From Lachnospiraceae bacterium (GTDB taxonomy: Bacteria; Bacillota; Clostridia; Lachnospirales; Lachnospiraceae): 41,082 nt of DNA. The notes below the pieces were generated by a model, which was not told the origin of the DNA, did no database searches, and saw only the letters and a list, made by a program, of their open reading frames with translations. Shown here piece after piece: positions 6,593-15,244 of this stretch (its first letter is position 1; each line of letters starts with the position of its first letter). The stretch lies in NCBI GenBank assembly GCA_017619635.1, contig JAFZRZ010000045.1, positions 1 through 41,082 on the forward strand, in the 5' to 3' direction. A program made the position numbers and the translations under genes.

Positions 6593-7267
6593 ATGGGATC
6601 AAAAAACAGGATATTATTTGGATGCTATGCGATGGTATTGGCCATAATCGGTGATTATCTGCTTGGATTCGGGACACTTGGTGCAAGTTCGGATCCTGAT
6701 GCATATATGGGTATGACATGGAATGTGGTACCGGACTGGAGATATGCCACATCATCGATACTTGGATTTATATGCGCCGCGATGTTTGCCTATGCTGCTA
6801 CAGGACTTTTGAAGCTGATGGAAAAAGAGTATGATCTTACACATTTTAAATTGTATAAGCTGTTTAAGATAGCAAACTGGAGCGGGATCTTATATTTTGC
6901 TTTTATTCATATAGGGATATGCATGCTCCCTGTAGTCTTTAATGCGGGTATGGAAGCGACCGGAGATATTCCGACAGCTGCCATGATGACTATCAGGGTA
7001 TTAAAGAGTATAGCCGTTCCTTTAGGCGTAGGCCTGATCTTATGTGATCTTTTGGTGACTATAGGCTGGGTAGGAATGGTTTTAAAAGGTCTTATACCTG
7101 TTAAAAAGGTGTTCCTGATATGTTGTCCTTTGTTTGGTATTCTGTTTGGACAGCTTCTCAATTTCATAGCAGAGGGACTGGATTCCGGCACTGAATCGTT
7201 TGGATGGCTTGTCATGTATCTGGTCTGTGCGATATGCCTTACACAAAACGAGCGCAAAAAGCGGTAG
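6593..7267 (+). CDS. Six-helix membrane protein (DUF6796-like)
   Basis: A 224-residue integral membrane protein with about six hydrophobic helices, an N-terminal IGDYLLGFG motif and a WRYATSSILG motif in the second helix. I believe it belongs to the family often labelled DUF6796, of unknown function. It resembles the protein at 25105-25719 in helix order and in these motifs (GYSDCLLSYG, WQPMASILLG), so the two look like distant paralogues. It is the last gene of the operon starting at 4391. No catalytic residues are evident. Confidence 0.7.
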   Translation: MGSKNRILFGCYAMVLAIIGDYLLGFGTLGASSDPDAYMGMTWNVVPDWRYATSSILGFICAAMFAYAATGLLKLMEKEYDLTHFKLYKLFKIANWSGILYFAFIHIGICMLPVVFNAGMEATGDIPTAAMMTIRVLKSIAVPLGVGLILCDLLVTIGWVGMVLKGLIPVKKVFLICCPLFGILFGQLLNFIAEGLDSGTESFGWLVMYLVCAICLTQNERKKR

Positions 7268-7353
7268 AGAATATATAAGAACTTCATTACAGGAAGGGAA
7301 CAGGCTGTCAGCACGAAGATAGTCTGATATATGATCAGCTTTATAATTATATA

Positions 7354-7406
7354 TTGACATTGCTGTTCGATTATGGTTAAATAACGATGTTACGTAACAC
7401 TGTTAT
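7354..7406 (+). promoter_or_regulatory. tetR promoter with autoregulatory dyad
   Basis: TTGACA (7354-7359), 17 bp, TTAAAT (7377-7382). The near-palindrome at 7381-7406 (core TGTTACGTAACA, flanked by ATAAC and GTTAT) covers the -10 end and the start of transcription. Its AACA and TGTT elements resemble the palindromes at 3440 and 8122. Autorepression by the TetR protein encoded next is the simplest reading. Confidence 0.7.
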
Positions 7407-7420
7407 TAAAAGGGGTTTAT

Positions 7421-8041
7421 ATGAAACAGGATACAGATTACAAAAAAAGAGACCTGCTATTAGAAGCAGCAAAGAAGGAGTTTATGGAGAGAGGTTATAA
7501 TAAGGCTTCTTTAAGAACGATATGTTCAAACGCCGGAGTTACAACCGGAGCACTGTATTTCTTCTTTGAGAATAAAGCGGATCTTTTTGCTGCTATAGTG
7601 GATCCACCTATAGCAGGACTTAAGAAGATACTGTTTGATCATATCAAAGAGGATTCGGAGTATATTTCAAAGCTGGAGTCCATTGGAAAAATCGAGATGG
7701 ATCATGCAGACATAAGCGATGTGCTCACAGAGCATATATATGACAATTATGAGAGCTTTCTTCTTGTACTGAATTCATCTGAGAATACTGTCTATGAGAA
7801 CGTAGTTGATGAATTTGTTAAACTTACAGAGGTATCTGTTCCTGCAATGATAACTTCTTTACCGGGATATACATATGACGAGTATATGTCACACTGGATG
7901 GCACATATCACGATCGATGCATTCATACAGGTTATAAAACATGAGACAGACAAGGAAAAAGCAAAGATAAGATTAAGAAGCATAATGAACTATTTGGTAA
8001 AAGGATGGATCGAGCTGGTACTGGTAAAAGAAGGGGAATGA
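7421..8041 (+). CDS. TetR/AcrR-family transcriptional regulator
   Basis: DNA-binding regulator, usually a repressor released by a small ligand. The 206-residue protein has an N-terminal TetR helix-turn-helix (about 12-58: RDLLLEAAKKEFMERGYNKA, then TICSNAGVTTGALYFFFENK) and a variable ligand-binding C-terminal domain. An AAGGGG site precedes the start. It has its own promoter with a dyad at 7381-7406. The ABC exporter genes start about 120 bp downstream behind a matching palindrome, so this protein probably controls the exporter and itself. The ZIP promoter palindrome at 3440 may be another target. Confidence 0.93.
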   Translation: MKQDTDYKKRDLLLEAAKKEFMERGYNKASLRTICSNAGVTTGALYFFFENKADLFAAIVDPPIAGLKKILFDHIKEDSEYISKLESIGKIEMDHADISDVLTEHIYDNYESFLLVLNSSENTVYENVVDEFVKLTEVSVPAMITSLPGYTYDEYMSHWMAHITIDAFIQVIKHETDKEKAKIRLRSIMNYLVKGWIELVLVKEGE

Positions 8042-8121
8042 TTTATAACTTAATAAATATGATTATGACCGCTTTGATCGACCGGGGGTGTACCCGGTTG
8101 TGATAAGCGGAAAAAAATAAC

Positions 8122-8146
8122 AATTACATAACATTGTTATGTAATT
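8122..8146 (+). promoter_or_regulatory. 25-bp perfect inverted repeat, ABC operator
   Basis: Eleven-base arms AATTACATAAC and GTTATGTAATT surround ATT, about 18 bp before the ABC ATPase start. A weak promoter (TTGTGA at 8098-8103, 17 bp, CAATTA) would overlap it. The core ATAACATTGTTAT is close to GATAACAGTGTTATC in the ZIP promoter. It is probably bound by the TetR protein encoded at 7421. Confidence 0.75.
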
Positions 8147-8163
8147 AAAAAGGAGATATGAGC

Positions 8164-8865
8164 ATGTATCTGGAGATCAGGGATGTAAAGAAAAGTTACG
8201 GACAGGACGGGAGTTATGTCCAGGTTTTAAAAGGAGTGAACACAGGTGTTGAAAAAGGTCAGATGTGTGTTATACAGGGCACATCCGGCTCGGGAAAATC
8301 AACCCTTCTAAACTGTATAGGCGGGCTTGATACTATGGACAGCGGTTCGATACAGGTGGATGGAACCGAGATATTCGGGATGAAGAATAAGACACTTTCT
8401 GATTACAGAAGGGACAATCTTGGTTTTATATTTCAGTTTTACAATCTCGTACCTAATCTTACGGTAAAAGAGAATATACAAGTATGCGAGTATCTGACAG
8501 ATGATCCGCTTGATATGGATGAACTCTTAAGTGTTCTTGGACTGACTGAACATCAGAACAAGTTTCCTTCACAGCTTTCTGGAGGTCAGCAGCAAAGATG
8601 TGCGATAGCAAGAGCACTTATTAAGAATCCAAAGCTTTTACTGTGTGACGAACCCACAGGAGCGCTTGATTCAAATACATCAAGAGATATTCTGGTTCTT
8701 CTTGAGAAGATAAATGAAAAATACGGAACGACGATGCTTATTGTCACTCATAACAACTCCATTAAAAACATGGTACACAAGGTCATCTTTTTAAAAGACG
8801 GGCTGGTGAAAAAGGAATACATAAATGAGACCAGAACACCGGCAAGTGAGTTGGAGGATCTGTGA
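8164..8865 (+). CDS. ABC transporter ATP-binding protein (LolD/MacB type)
   Basis: ATPase that powers the permease encoded next. The 233-residue protein has Walker A GTSGSGKS from 39, Q-loop FQFYNLVPNLTV, signature LSGGQQQR from 138, Walker B LLLCDEP with Asp162/Glu163, and a D-loop SALD-like GALD. The FYNLVPNLTV stretch is typical of the LolD/MacB/FtsE class, which work with FtsX-type permeases in mechanotransmission rather than classic transport. An ATG at 8158 is only two bases from AAGGAG; the ATG at 8164 has an eight-base spacing and is chosen. Its stop overlaps the permease start (TGATG). Confidence 0.96.
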   Translation: MYLEIRDVKKSYGQDGSYVQVLKGVNTGVEKGQMCVIQGTSGSGKSTLLNCIGGLDTMDSGSIQVDGTEIFGMKNKTLSDYRRDNLGFIFQFYNLVPNLTVKENIQVCEYLTDDPLDMDELLSVLGLTEHQNKFPSQLSGGQQQRCAIARALIKNPKLLLCDEPTGALDSNTSRDILVLLEKINEKYGTTMLIVTHNNSIKNMVHKVIFLKDGLVKKEYINETRTPASELEDL

Positions 8866-11800
8866 TGAACAGAGTGTTGAGTAAGAGATTTCCAAGACAG
8901 ATAAAAGCTGATCTTTTCAGATATTCCTCACTTTTTCTTATGATCGCCCTGTGCATGTATATAGTCATAGCGCTTGTGGATGCTGCAGAGATAGTCATAC
9001 AGGGAACTGCCAATAATCAGAGAGAGAGTAACCTGGAAGACGGACAGGTGACGGTTTCCACAGCACTTACTGATGAGCAGTTAAGACAGATAAGTGATAC
9101 GGGAGTCATGATAGAGCCTCATATCAGTTATGATGTTACTCTTAAAGACGGGGATGTTTTAAGGATATTTAAAAACAGGGAACTTATAGATAAAGTTGTG
9201 CTTGATGAAGGAAGTTTTGCTAAAGATAAAAATGAGATAGTTCTCGAAAAAAGATACTGTGAAGAAAATGATATCCATACAGGGGACGTGATAGATATCG
9301 GTGGTGAAAAAGTCTGTGTCACAGGTATCGGCAGTGCTGTCGATTATGATTCGCCATACAGAAAACTTTCGGATTCAGCAGTTGACAGCAGGACTTTCGG
9401 TGTGGGATTTGTTACAGCTTCAGGATATGACCACTTTAAAGAGATATGCGAGAGTGGCAGTGAGGATCTCACATATGCATTTGTATTGAATGATGCGATA
9501 AGCAGCGATGATCTTAAACAGATGATCAGAGATTTTGAATTTGATTACAAGTCGGTGGATGATCCTTATTACAGGGAAATGCTGGATGATACCTATGGAA
9601 AGAAAGATGAGATCACTGAGGGTATAGATGATCTGGTTGAGGGTGTTGATGAGCTCTATGACGGAGCAAATGAATTAAAAGACGGTACAGCTGAGCTTAA
9701 AGACGGAATGAAAGAACTCCTGGACGGTTCTGTAGAGCTGTATGACGGAACAGGTGAGCTTAAAGAGGGAGTTAGTGAATATAGAGACGGTGTTAATGAA
9801 CTTGCTGACGGAGCCGTTAAGCTTGATGATGCGAGTAATGATTTACATGACGGTTCTTATGCCTTATGGGACGGGCTTGCAGAGCTTAAAGCAGGGGCAA
9901 ATGAGCTTGATGATGCTCTTCATGAACTGGAGAGTAACAACAGTTCTCTTACAAATGGAGCAGAGCAGATATTTGACGGTGTTATTTCAATGGCACAGGA
10001 GAGTATAAACGGTAAGTTAACACCTCTTGGTCTTCCTCCAGTCAGTTTAAACAGGGATAATTACGAAGAAGTCTTATCACAGATAGCTTCCATGATGGAA
10101 GGATACGGAATGGATGCTTCATCGGTAAGACAGCTAAAGGACAGCCTTGACGGGATAGCGAGATATGTCGAGGGTACAAAGGCATACACTGATGCAGTGG
10201 GACAGATATCAAGCGGAGCTTCTGCACTTAGTAAAGGTGCGATGAGTGCCGTTGACGGAGCATATGCGTTAAGTGAAGGAGCCAGAAAGCTGCATGACGA
10301 CGGTACCACTGAGTTAAGAAACGGTACAGAAGAACTGAGAGATGCGACAACCGAGCTAACAGACGGTGTAAAGGAGCTAAACGACGGTGCAGGAGAGCTA
10401 AAGGATGGTGTAAAGGAAGCTTACGACGGTTCAGCCGAGCTTGATGACGGGGCGGATGAATTTCTGGATGGTATAGAGGAATTAAGAGACGGAGTGACGG
10501 ATCTTAAAGAACAGTCGGATGATATGCTTAATGAACTGTTTTCAAAGTCACCTGACAACATAACCGCCTTTATGTTAAAAGAGGATAACCTAAGGATAGG
10601 CGGAGCATCGGGTGATATAGAGATAAACAAGACGATCGGTGTGGTCGCAGGTATCATAGTCATAATACTGTTCACCTATGTTCTTTCGGTATTTGTTATA
10701 CATCAGATACAGGAGGAGAGCTCTGTCATAGGTGCGTTCTATGCACTGGGTGTTACAAAGAGAGATCTTATGAAACACTATATCTTTTTACCGACTCTCA
10801 TATCATTACTCGGAGGATTAACCGGAGAGGTATTTGGACTTAGCGGTCTTGGAAGCAGCTGGCAGATGTCTGATTCATATGCATATTATTCGATACCGTG
10901 GTTTGACAGAGTCGTTCCCATGTATCTGATCGTATATGCTGTTGTTATGCCGCCTGTGGTATCGGTTATCGTTAATTACCTGGTTATAAACAAGAGTCTT
11001 TCAAGGACAGCTCTTTCCCTCATTAAAAATGAGCAGAAGGTAGTTAAGAGCAAGGATATAAAACTTCCTGACATGCCTTTTATGAGAAAGTTCAAACTCC
11101 GTCAGATGTTAAGAGAAAGAAGAACGGCTCTTACGGTTGTTGCAGGCATGATTATATCGCTTCTTATCTTCATGCTCGGTATGGACTGCTTTGTTCTTTG
11201 TAAGAGTGTTGGTGAACTCTCAAGCAAGGATACCCGGTATGAATACATGTACACCTATAAGTATCCGACTGATGAGGCACCCGAAGGAGGAGAGGCATGC
11301 TTTGTGACATCTCTAAAAAAAGAAAGATTCGGATACACACTTGATATCACGGTAATGGGAATAGATGATGACAATCCTTTTGTTGATGTTAAGCCTGTAA
11401 AGGGGAAGAACAAGATCGTTGCATCTGATGCGGTCTGTGCAAGGTATGATGTGGGTATCGGAGATAAGATAATACTTACTGACAATGCGCAGGATATAGA
11501 TTATGCATTCACCATAGCTGAAGTTGTGCCTTATTCTGTGGGACTTACCGTTTTCATGGATATAGACAGTATGAGGGAGCTGTTTGGTGAGGATGATGAC
11601 TATTACAACGTTGTCCTTTCAAATATAGAGCTTTATATAGATGAGGGAAGGCTTTATTCAGTCACCACAAAGGAGGATATAGACAGGGCATCAGGTAGCT
11701 TCACAGATCTCATGGCACCAATGGTAACGATGCTCATAGTCATGAGCGCGATAATCTTTTGCATCGTAATGTATCTCATGACATCTGTGATGATAGAAAG

Positions 11801-12116
11801 AGCAGGCTTTGGTATCTCACTCTTAAAGATATTTGGATTTAACGCAAGAGAAGTTAAAAAACTCTATCTTGACGGTAACAGGATAGTGATCATGATAGGT
11901 GCTCTTATAAGCATACCAGTATCAAAGATGATAATAGATAAGCTGTTTCCGACATTCATCGCAAATGTTGCCTGCTGCATGCATCTGGAGTATAAGTGGT
12001 ATTATTACGTTATGCTTTATCTGGCTATCGTTATCTTCTACAGCATAATAAGCCTGATACTCACAGGAAAACTTAACAGAGTCACTCCTGCAGAGGTTTT
12101 GAAGAACAGAGAGTAG
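8865..12116 (+). CDS. Large FtsX-type permease with heptad repeats
   Basis: Permease of 1083 residues for the ATPase at 8164. An N-terminal membrane helix (about 20-45) is followed by a long extracytoplasmic region with two arrays of a seven-residue repeat, ELxDGxx (about 247-365 and 444-550). This is the x-x-x-L-x-x-G heptad type known from YhgE/Pip-like proteins. An FtsX core with membrane helices starts at about 588. A second extracytoplasmic domain and a second FtsX core (about 945-1075) complete a MacB-like layout. ATG 8865 has GGAGG seven bases upstream; a GTG at 8862 is an alternative. Export of an antimicrobial or lipid, or envelope sensing, is likely. The substrate is not visible. 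Confidence 0.92.
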   Translation: MNRVLSKRFPRQIKADLFRYSSLFLMIALCMYIVIALVDAAEIVIQGTANNQRESNLEDGQVTVSTALTDEQLRQISDTGVMIEPHISYDVTLKDGDVLRIFKNRELIDKVVLDEGSFAKDKNEIVLEKRYCEENDIHTGDVIDIGGEKVCVTGIGSAVDYDSPYRKLSDSAVDSRTFGVGFVTASGYDHFKEICESGSEDLTYAFVLNDAISSDDLKQMIRDFEFDYKSVDDPYYREMLDDTYGKKDEITEGIDDLVEGVDELYDGANELKDGTAELKDGMKELLDGSVELYDGTGELKEGVSEYRDGVNELADGAVKLDDASNDLHDGSYALWDGLAELKAGANELDDALHELESNNSSLTNGAEQIFDGVISMAQESINGKLTPLGLPPVSLNRDNYEEVLSQIASMMEGYGMDASSVRQLKDSLDGIARYVEGTKAYTDAVGQISSGASALSKGAMSAVDGAYALSEGARKLHDDGTTELRNGTEELRDATTELTDGVKELNDGAGELKDGVKEAYDGSAELDDGADEFLDGIEELRDGVTDLKEQSDDMLNELFSKSPDNITAFMLKEDNLRIGGASGDIEINKTIGVVAGIIVIILFTYVLSVFVIHQIQEESSVIGAFYALGVTKRDLMKHYIFLPTLISLLGGLTGEVFGLSGLGSSWQMSDSYAYYSIPWFDRVVPMYLIVYAVVMPPVVSVIVNYLVINKSLSRTALSLIKNEQKVVKSKDIKLPDMPFMRKFKLRQMLRERRTALTVVAGMIISLLIFMLGMDCFVLCKSVGELSSKDTRYEYMYTYKYPTDEAPEGGEACFVTSLKKERFGYTLDITVMGIDDDNPFVDVKPVKGKNKIVASDAVCARYDVGIGDKIILTDNAQDIDYAFTIAEVVPYSVGLTVFMDIDSMRELFGEDDDYYNVVLSNIELYIDEGRLYSVTTKEDIDRASGSFTDLMAPMVTMLIVMSAIIFCIVMYLMTSVMIERAGFGISLLKIFGFNAREVKKLYLDGNRIVIMIGALISIPVSKMIIDKLFPTFIANVACCMHLEYKWYYYVMLYLAIVIFYSIISLILTGKLNRVTPAEVLKNRE
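9603..10515 (+). repeat. Two arrays of seven-codon ELxDG repeats
   Basis: Within the permease gene the DNA repeats with a 21-bp period, each unit encoding roughly Glu-Leu-x-Asp-Gly-x-x. The first array is at about 9603-9960 and the second at about 10195-10515. The region between them has no repeat. Units differ in sequence, so the arrays are old or under selection rather than recent slippage. The protein segment should form a long helical or coiled rod. Confidence 0.8.
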
Positions 12117-12119
12117 ATA

Positions 12120-12148
12120 TTGAATAGTTTTTATTCTTATACTATATT
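12120..12148 (+). promoter_or_regulatory. Promoter of the small DAK-domain gene
   Basis: TTGAAT (12120-12125), 17 bp, TATATT (12143-12148), starting four bases after the permease stop codon and about 30 bp before the next start. It would let the 96-residue protein be made separately from the ABC operon. Confidence 0.55.
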
Positions 12149-12177
12149 TAAACACAGAGACAGAGAGGAGAAATATT

Positions 12178-12468
12178 ATGGCTATCAATTCAATCGATGC
12201 GGAAGACGATCAGTTCGCATACCGTTATGACACACAGCTTTTGATCGACCGCAGGGATAAGGACCTTAATGAGGATGAGATCGCAGATTATATCACGGAG
12301 AACTTTGAGGGCAACAGTCTTATAGCAGCGGGAGATGAGGATCTGATAAAGATACATTTCCACACCAACGAACCCTGGAAGATACTGGAGTACTGTAACA
12401 CAGTCGGTGAGATATACGATGTGGTCGTTGAGGATATGATCCGTCAGTCAAACGGATTAAAAGGTTAA
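12178..12468 (+). CDS. Stand-alone FakA/DAK-type C-terminal domain
   Basis: A 96-residue protein matching only the last domain of FakA/YloV (fatty acid kinase, DAK family). The core reads AAGDEDLIKIHFHTNEPWKI, then LEYCNTVGEIYDVVVEDMIRQ, close to the family pattern GDDDxxKVHVHTxxPGxxLEY...I.IENMRxQ. The N-terminal nucleotide-binding DAK domain and the middle domain are absent, and no remnant lies upstream because the permease ends 61 bp before it. AGGAG and a terminator at 12484 make it look like an intact gene. It may bind a fatty acid or a partner protein, but it cannot be a kinase alone. The family call rests on motif memory, not on a search. Confidence 0.75.
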   Translation: MAINSIDAEDDQFAYRYDTQLLIDRRDKDLNEDEIADYITENFEGNSLIAAGDEDLIKIHFHTNEPWKILEYCNTVGEIYDVVVEDMIRQSNGLKG

Positions 12469-12483
12469 ACTTAAGATGGAGCA

Positions 12484-12518
12484 AAACAGCAGGTTTTAAT
12501 GATCTGCTGTTTTTTTGT
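12484..12518 (+). terminator. Intrinsic terminator
   Basis: AAACAGCAG (12484-12492) pairs with CTGCTGTTT (12504-12512) and is followed by seven T. It closes the unit of the small DAK-domain gene and separates it from the DUF362 gene. Confidence 0.85.
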
Positions 12519-12556
12519 TTATGTCCGGATTATATACAACAGTGTTTATGCCATGG

Positions 12557-12562
12557 TACAAT
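12557..12562 (+). promoter_or_regulatory. Possible extended -10 promoter of the 12615 operon
   Basis: TGGTACAAT gives an extended -10 (TACAAT at 12557-12562). No convincing -35 lies 17 bp upstream. It is the only promoter-like sequence between the terminator at 12518 and the DUF362 gene. Confidence 0.4.
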
Positions 12563-12614
12563 TAGACATTGAGACAAAACAGGCCAGGCATTAACTGGGA
12601 AAGGAGTCTGACAT

Positions 12615-13739
12615 ATGGAAAAGTCAAAAGTATACTTTACGGATTTTAGAACAGTATTGGGTGTGAGTCTTCCTGCAAAACTTCAAAGGCTCATGAAAAT
12701 GGCAGGTATCGGATCTATCGACATGGAAGGAAAATTCGTGGCGATCAAGATGCATTTCGGAGAACTAGGGAATCTTGCTTACTTAAGGCCCAATTATGCC
12801 AAGGCTGTAGCTGATATTGTTAAGGAACAGGGAGGACTTCCTTTTTTGACAGACTGTAACACTCTGTATCCCGGAAGCCGTAAACATGCGCTTGAGCATA
12901 TGGACTGTGCAAATATCAACGGATTCAATACCGTGACAACAGGATGCCAGATCATCATAGCTGACGGATTAAGAGGAACAGATGATGTGGTTGTTCCTGT
13001 TCCAAATGGTGAATACTGCAAAGAGGCGTATATAGGAAGAGCCGTAATGGATGCGGATATAGTTATCTCTCTAAACCATTTCAAGGGTCACGAGCAGGCA
13101 GGATTTGGTGGAGCGATTAAGAATATCGGTATGGGATGCGGAAGCAGAGCAGGTAAGATGCAGCAGCATAACAGCGGACATCCTCATGTGATAGAACAAA
13201 GGTGTAAGGGATGCCGTAGATGTGCAAAAGAGTGTGGATCAGATGCCATAGTCTATAACGGAAATAAGGCATGGATAGATCCCGAAAAGTGCAAAGGCTG
13301 CGGCAGATGTATAGGTGCATGTGCATTTGATGCTATAGAGAATGATAACTGGGATGCACCGCAGATGCTCGGCAGGAGGATGGCTGAATACACGGCAGCT
13401 GTTGTCAGTGGAAGACCATGCTTCCACATAAGTCTGATAACCGATGTCTCACCCAACTGCGATTGCCATGGAGAGAATGATGCACCTATACTTCCGGATA
13501 TAGGAATGCTGGCATCTTTTGATCTGGTAGCACTTGATCAGGCCTGTGTGGATCTGTGTCAAAAAGCCGAGCCGATACGTAACAGCCAGCTTGGAGACAA
13601 CATGGCAAGTGAGCATTTCCATGATCACGGAGATGTATGGCACAACAGTAATCCGAATGTCTCATGGGCAGAGACTCTTGAACACGCCCAGAAAATAGGC
13701 ATCGGAAGCAGAGAATATGAGCTCATAACCATGAAATAG
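12615..13739 (+). CDS. DUF362 protein with two 4Fe-4S clusters
   Basis: A 374-residue iron-sulphur protein. The N-terminal DUF362 domain (about 1-190) includes the conserved KMHFGELGNLAYLRP and SLNHFKGHEQAGFGGAIKNIGMG segments. A two-cluster ferredoxin domain is inserted near the middle: CKGCRRCAKEC from 197 and CKGCGRCIGAC from 226. The DUF362 fold then continues to the end. Such proteins are common in anaerobes and are thought to work in electron transfer or in assembling redox enzymes; no reaction is proven. AAGGAG lies eight bases upstream. It starts the long rightward gene run. Confidence 0.9.
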   Translation: MEKSKVYFTDFRTVLGVSLPAKLQRLMKMAGIGSIDMEGKFVAIKMHFGELGNLAYLRPNYAKAVADIVKEQGGLPFLTDCNTLYPGSRKHALEHMDCANINGFNTVTTGCQIIIADGLRGTDDVVVPVPNGEYCKEAYIGRAVMDADIVISLNHFKGHEQAGFGGAIKNIGMGCGSRAGKMQQHNSGHPHVIEQRCKGCRRCAKECGSDAIVYNGNKAWIDPEKCKGCGRCIGACAFDAIENDNWDAPQMLGRRMAEYTAAVVSGRPCFHISLITDVSPNCDCHGENDAPILPDIGMLASFDLVALDQACVDLCQKAEPIRNSQLGDNMASEHFHDHGDVWHNSNPNVSWAETLEHAQKIGIGSREYELITMK

Positions 13740-13759
13740 AACAGAAGGGATAAACTGAA

Positions 13760-14458
13760 ATGAAAAAGGAATTATCAACAGAACAAAAGAAATCAGATAC
13801 AGACCTGTGGATCATAGCGATAACGACCATGCTTGCATATGTTGCATACGGGTTCACGGGAAAAACTCTTATAAATTTTTGCAATAACAGTGACGTAAAT
13901 GTATGGAGCAGACTCCTTGCAGCGGCTTTTATGGAATTTGCCTTGGCAGGGCTGGGTATAACGATCGTATGTATCATAAGAAAAGAGTCGTTTATAAGCC
14001 ACGGCTTAAGACGTGAGAATGCTATAAAGGCCATCATTGGTGCTCTCATATGCTTTATACCGTATATTCTGTACATCTTTTTGTCAGGACAGTTTAGAGG
14101 ATATGAACCCTTAAGCATAATGGTAACAGAAGATCTTCATAAAGCAGGTATACTTACCGCAATCTTAGGAACACTTGTGATCGCGATAGTATGGGGCTTT
14201 TTTGAGGGATTCAATTATGCGGTCATAAGCGGGATAATCGATAAAAGGTATCCTGTAAAGAGCAAGATATTTGACTGGGGAGCACTTGTCTGTGCCATCA
14301 TGGGAATACTCTTTCATCCGATGAGTTTTGACCTTTTGGGAATAATAGAACTGATAGCGACATTCATTGCATTATACGGAATGCTGATCATAAGAAAACA
14401 TACTGACAATTCATGGGGATGTGTGTTTGCTTTCATCTTTATCTGGAATGCCCTCTGA
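13760..14458 (+). CDS. Multi-pass membrane protein of unknown function
   Basis: A 232-residue protein with six or seven hydrophobic helices after a short charged N-terminus of about 15 residues. A helix ending WGFFEGFNYAVISGIIDKRYP is reminiscent of CPBP-family intramembrane proteins, but the EExxxR and HxxxN motifs of that family are not clear, so no such claim is made. It starts 20 bp after the DUF362 gene and is probably co-transcribed with it. The product may be a transporter-like or sensing protein. Confidence 0.65.
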   Translation: MKKELSTEQKKSDTDLWIIAITTMLAYVAYGFTGKTLINFCNNSDVNVWSRLLAAAFMEFALAGLGITIVCIIRKESFISHGLRRENAIKAIIGALICFIPYILYIFLSGQFRGYEPLSIMVTEDLHKAGILTAILGTLVIAIVWGFFEGFNYAVISGIIDKRYPVKSKIFDWGALVCAIMGILFHPMSFDLLGIIELIATFIALYGMLIIRKHTDNSWGCVFAFIFIWNAL

Positions 14459-14491
14459 TCATAGACAAAGGGGTGAGAAAGGAGATGCTTT

Positions 14492-15214
14492 ATGCATCAT
14501 ATTTTTCTTTTTGATCTTGATATGACACTTCTTGATTTTCATGCTTCCGAATATATCGGTTTAAAGACAGTTGTTGAAGCTGAAGGTTTTGAATTTGATG
14601 ATGAACTGTATGGATACTTCAAGGCAAGAAACAAGGAACTCTGGCTAGAGCTTGAAAAGGGAACCGTATCCAGAACGGAACTCTTTGAAACAAGGTTCAG
14701 ACTTCTGTATGAGAGATGCGGTGCTGATACATCGAAGATAGATCTGTTAAAGAGAAATGCAGAGTTTATAAGTACCATGTCCAGAAACGGAGTTGCAATG
14801 GACGGAGCAGAGGGACTCCTTAAAAAGATAAGAGATAACATAAAGGATGCAAAGGTATATATCATCACTAACGGTGCGCAGATAAATGCAGAAGGCAGGA
14901 TAAGATCCACAGGACTCGATAAACTGATCGATGGTCTGTTTGTGAGTGAGACGATGGGTGTAAACAAACCTGCAAAAGAGTATTTCGATATCGTTTTTGA
15001 TAAGATAGGCGAACCTGATGCCAGATACATGGTTATAGGTGATTCACTGACTTCGGATATGCTGGGGGCAAAGAATGCGGGACTTAAATCCTGCTGGTTC
15101 ATGCCTGAAGGTGACATTGACAAGGCCATGACAGAATATGATATCGATCATAAAGCATCCTCATATGATGAGCTTTATGACATTCTTAAAAACTGGGCAT
15201 CAGAAGATAAGTAG
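14492..15214 (+). CDS. yjjG: HAD-family hydrolase, YjjG-like nucleotidase
   Basis: Haloacid-dehalogenase-type phosphatase of 240 residues. Motif I is FDLDMTLLDF with nucleophile Asp8 and acid/base Asp10. Motif II is IITNG, the motif III Lys is in NKPAKEYFD, and motif IV is VIGDSLTSDM. The FDLDxTLLDF start with a helical cap, and the VIGDSLTSD region, match the YjjG group that removes phosphate from non-canonical pyrimidine nucleotides and so cleans the nucleotide pool. AAGGAG is seven bases upstream. The housecleaning role fits its neighbours; the exact substrate is inferred. Confidence 0.88.
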   Translation: MHHIFLFDLDMTLLDFHASEYIGLKTVVEAEGFEFDDELYGYFKARNKELWLELEKGTVSRTELFETRFRLLYERCGADTSKIDLLKRNAEFISTMSRNGVAMDGAEGLLKKIRDNIKDAKVYIITNGAQINAEGRIRSTGLDKLIDGLFVSETMGVNKPAKEYFDIVFDKIGEPDARYMVIGDSLTSDMLGAKNAGLKSCWFMPEGDIDKAMTEYDIDHKASSYDELYDILKNWASEDK

Positions 15215-15244
15215 AGAGTTTTAATAGGGAAAAGGAGAGTAAAA

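Noticed and set aside
14539..15129. 196-codon leftward ORF
   Set aside because: It is Ser-rich and lies opposite the HAD hydrolase gene with no ribosome binding site; the rightward frame has full family motifs.
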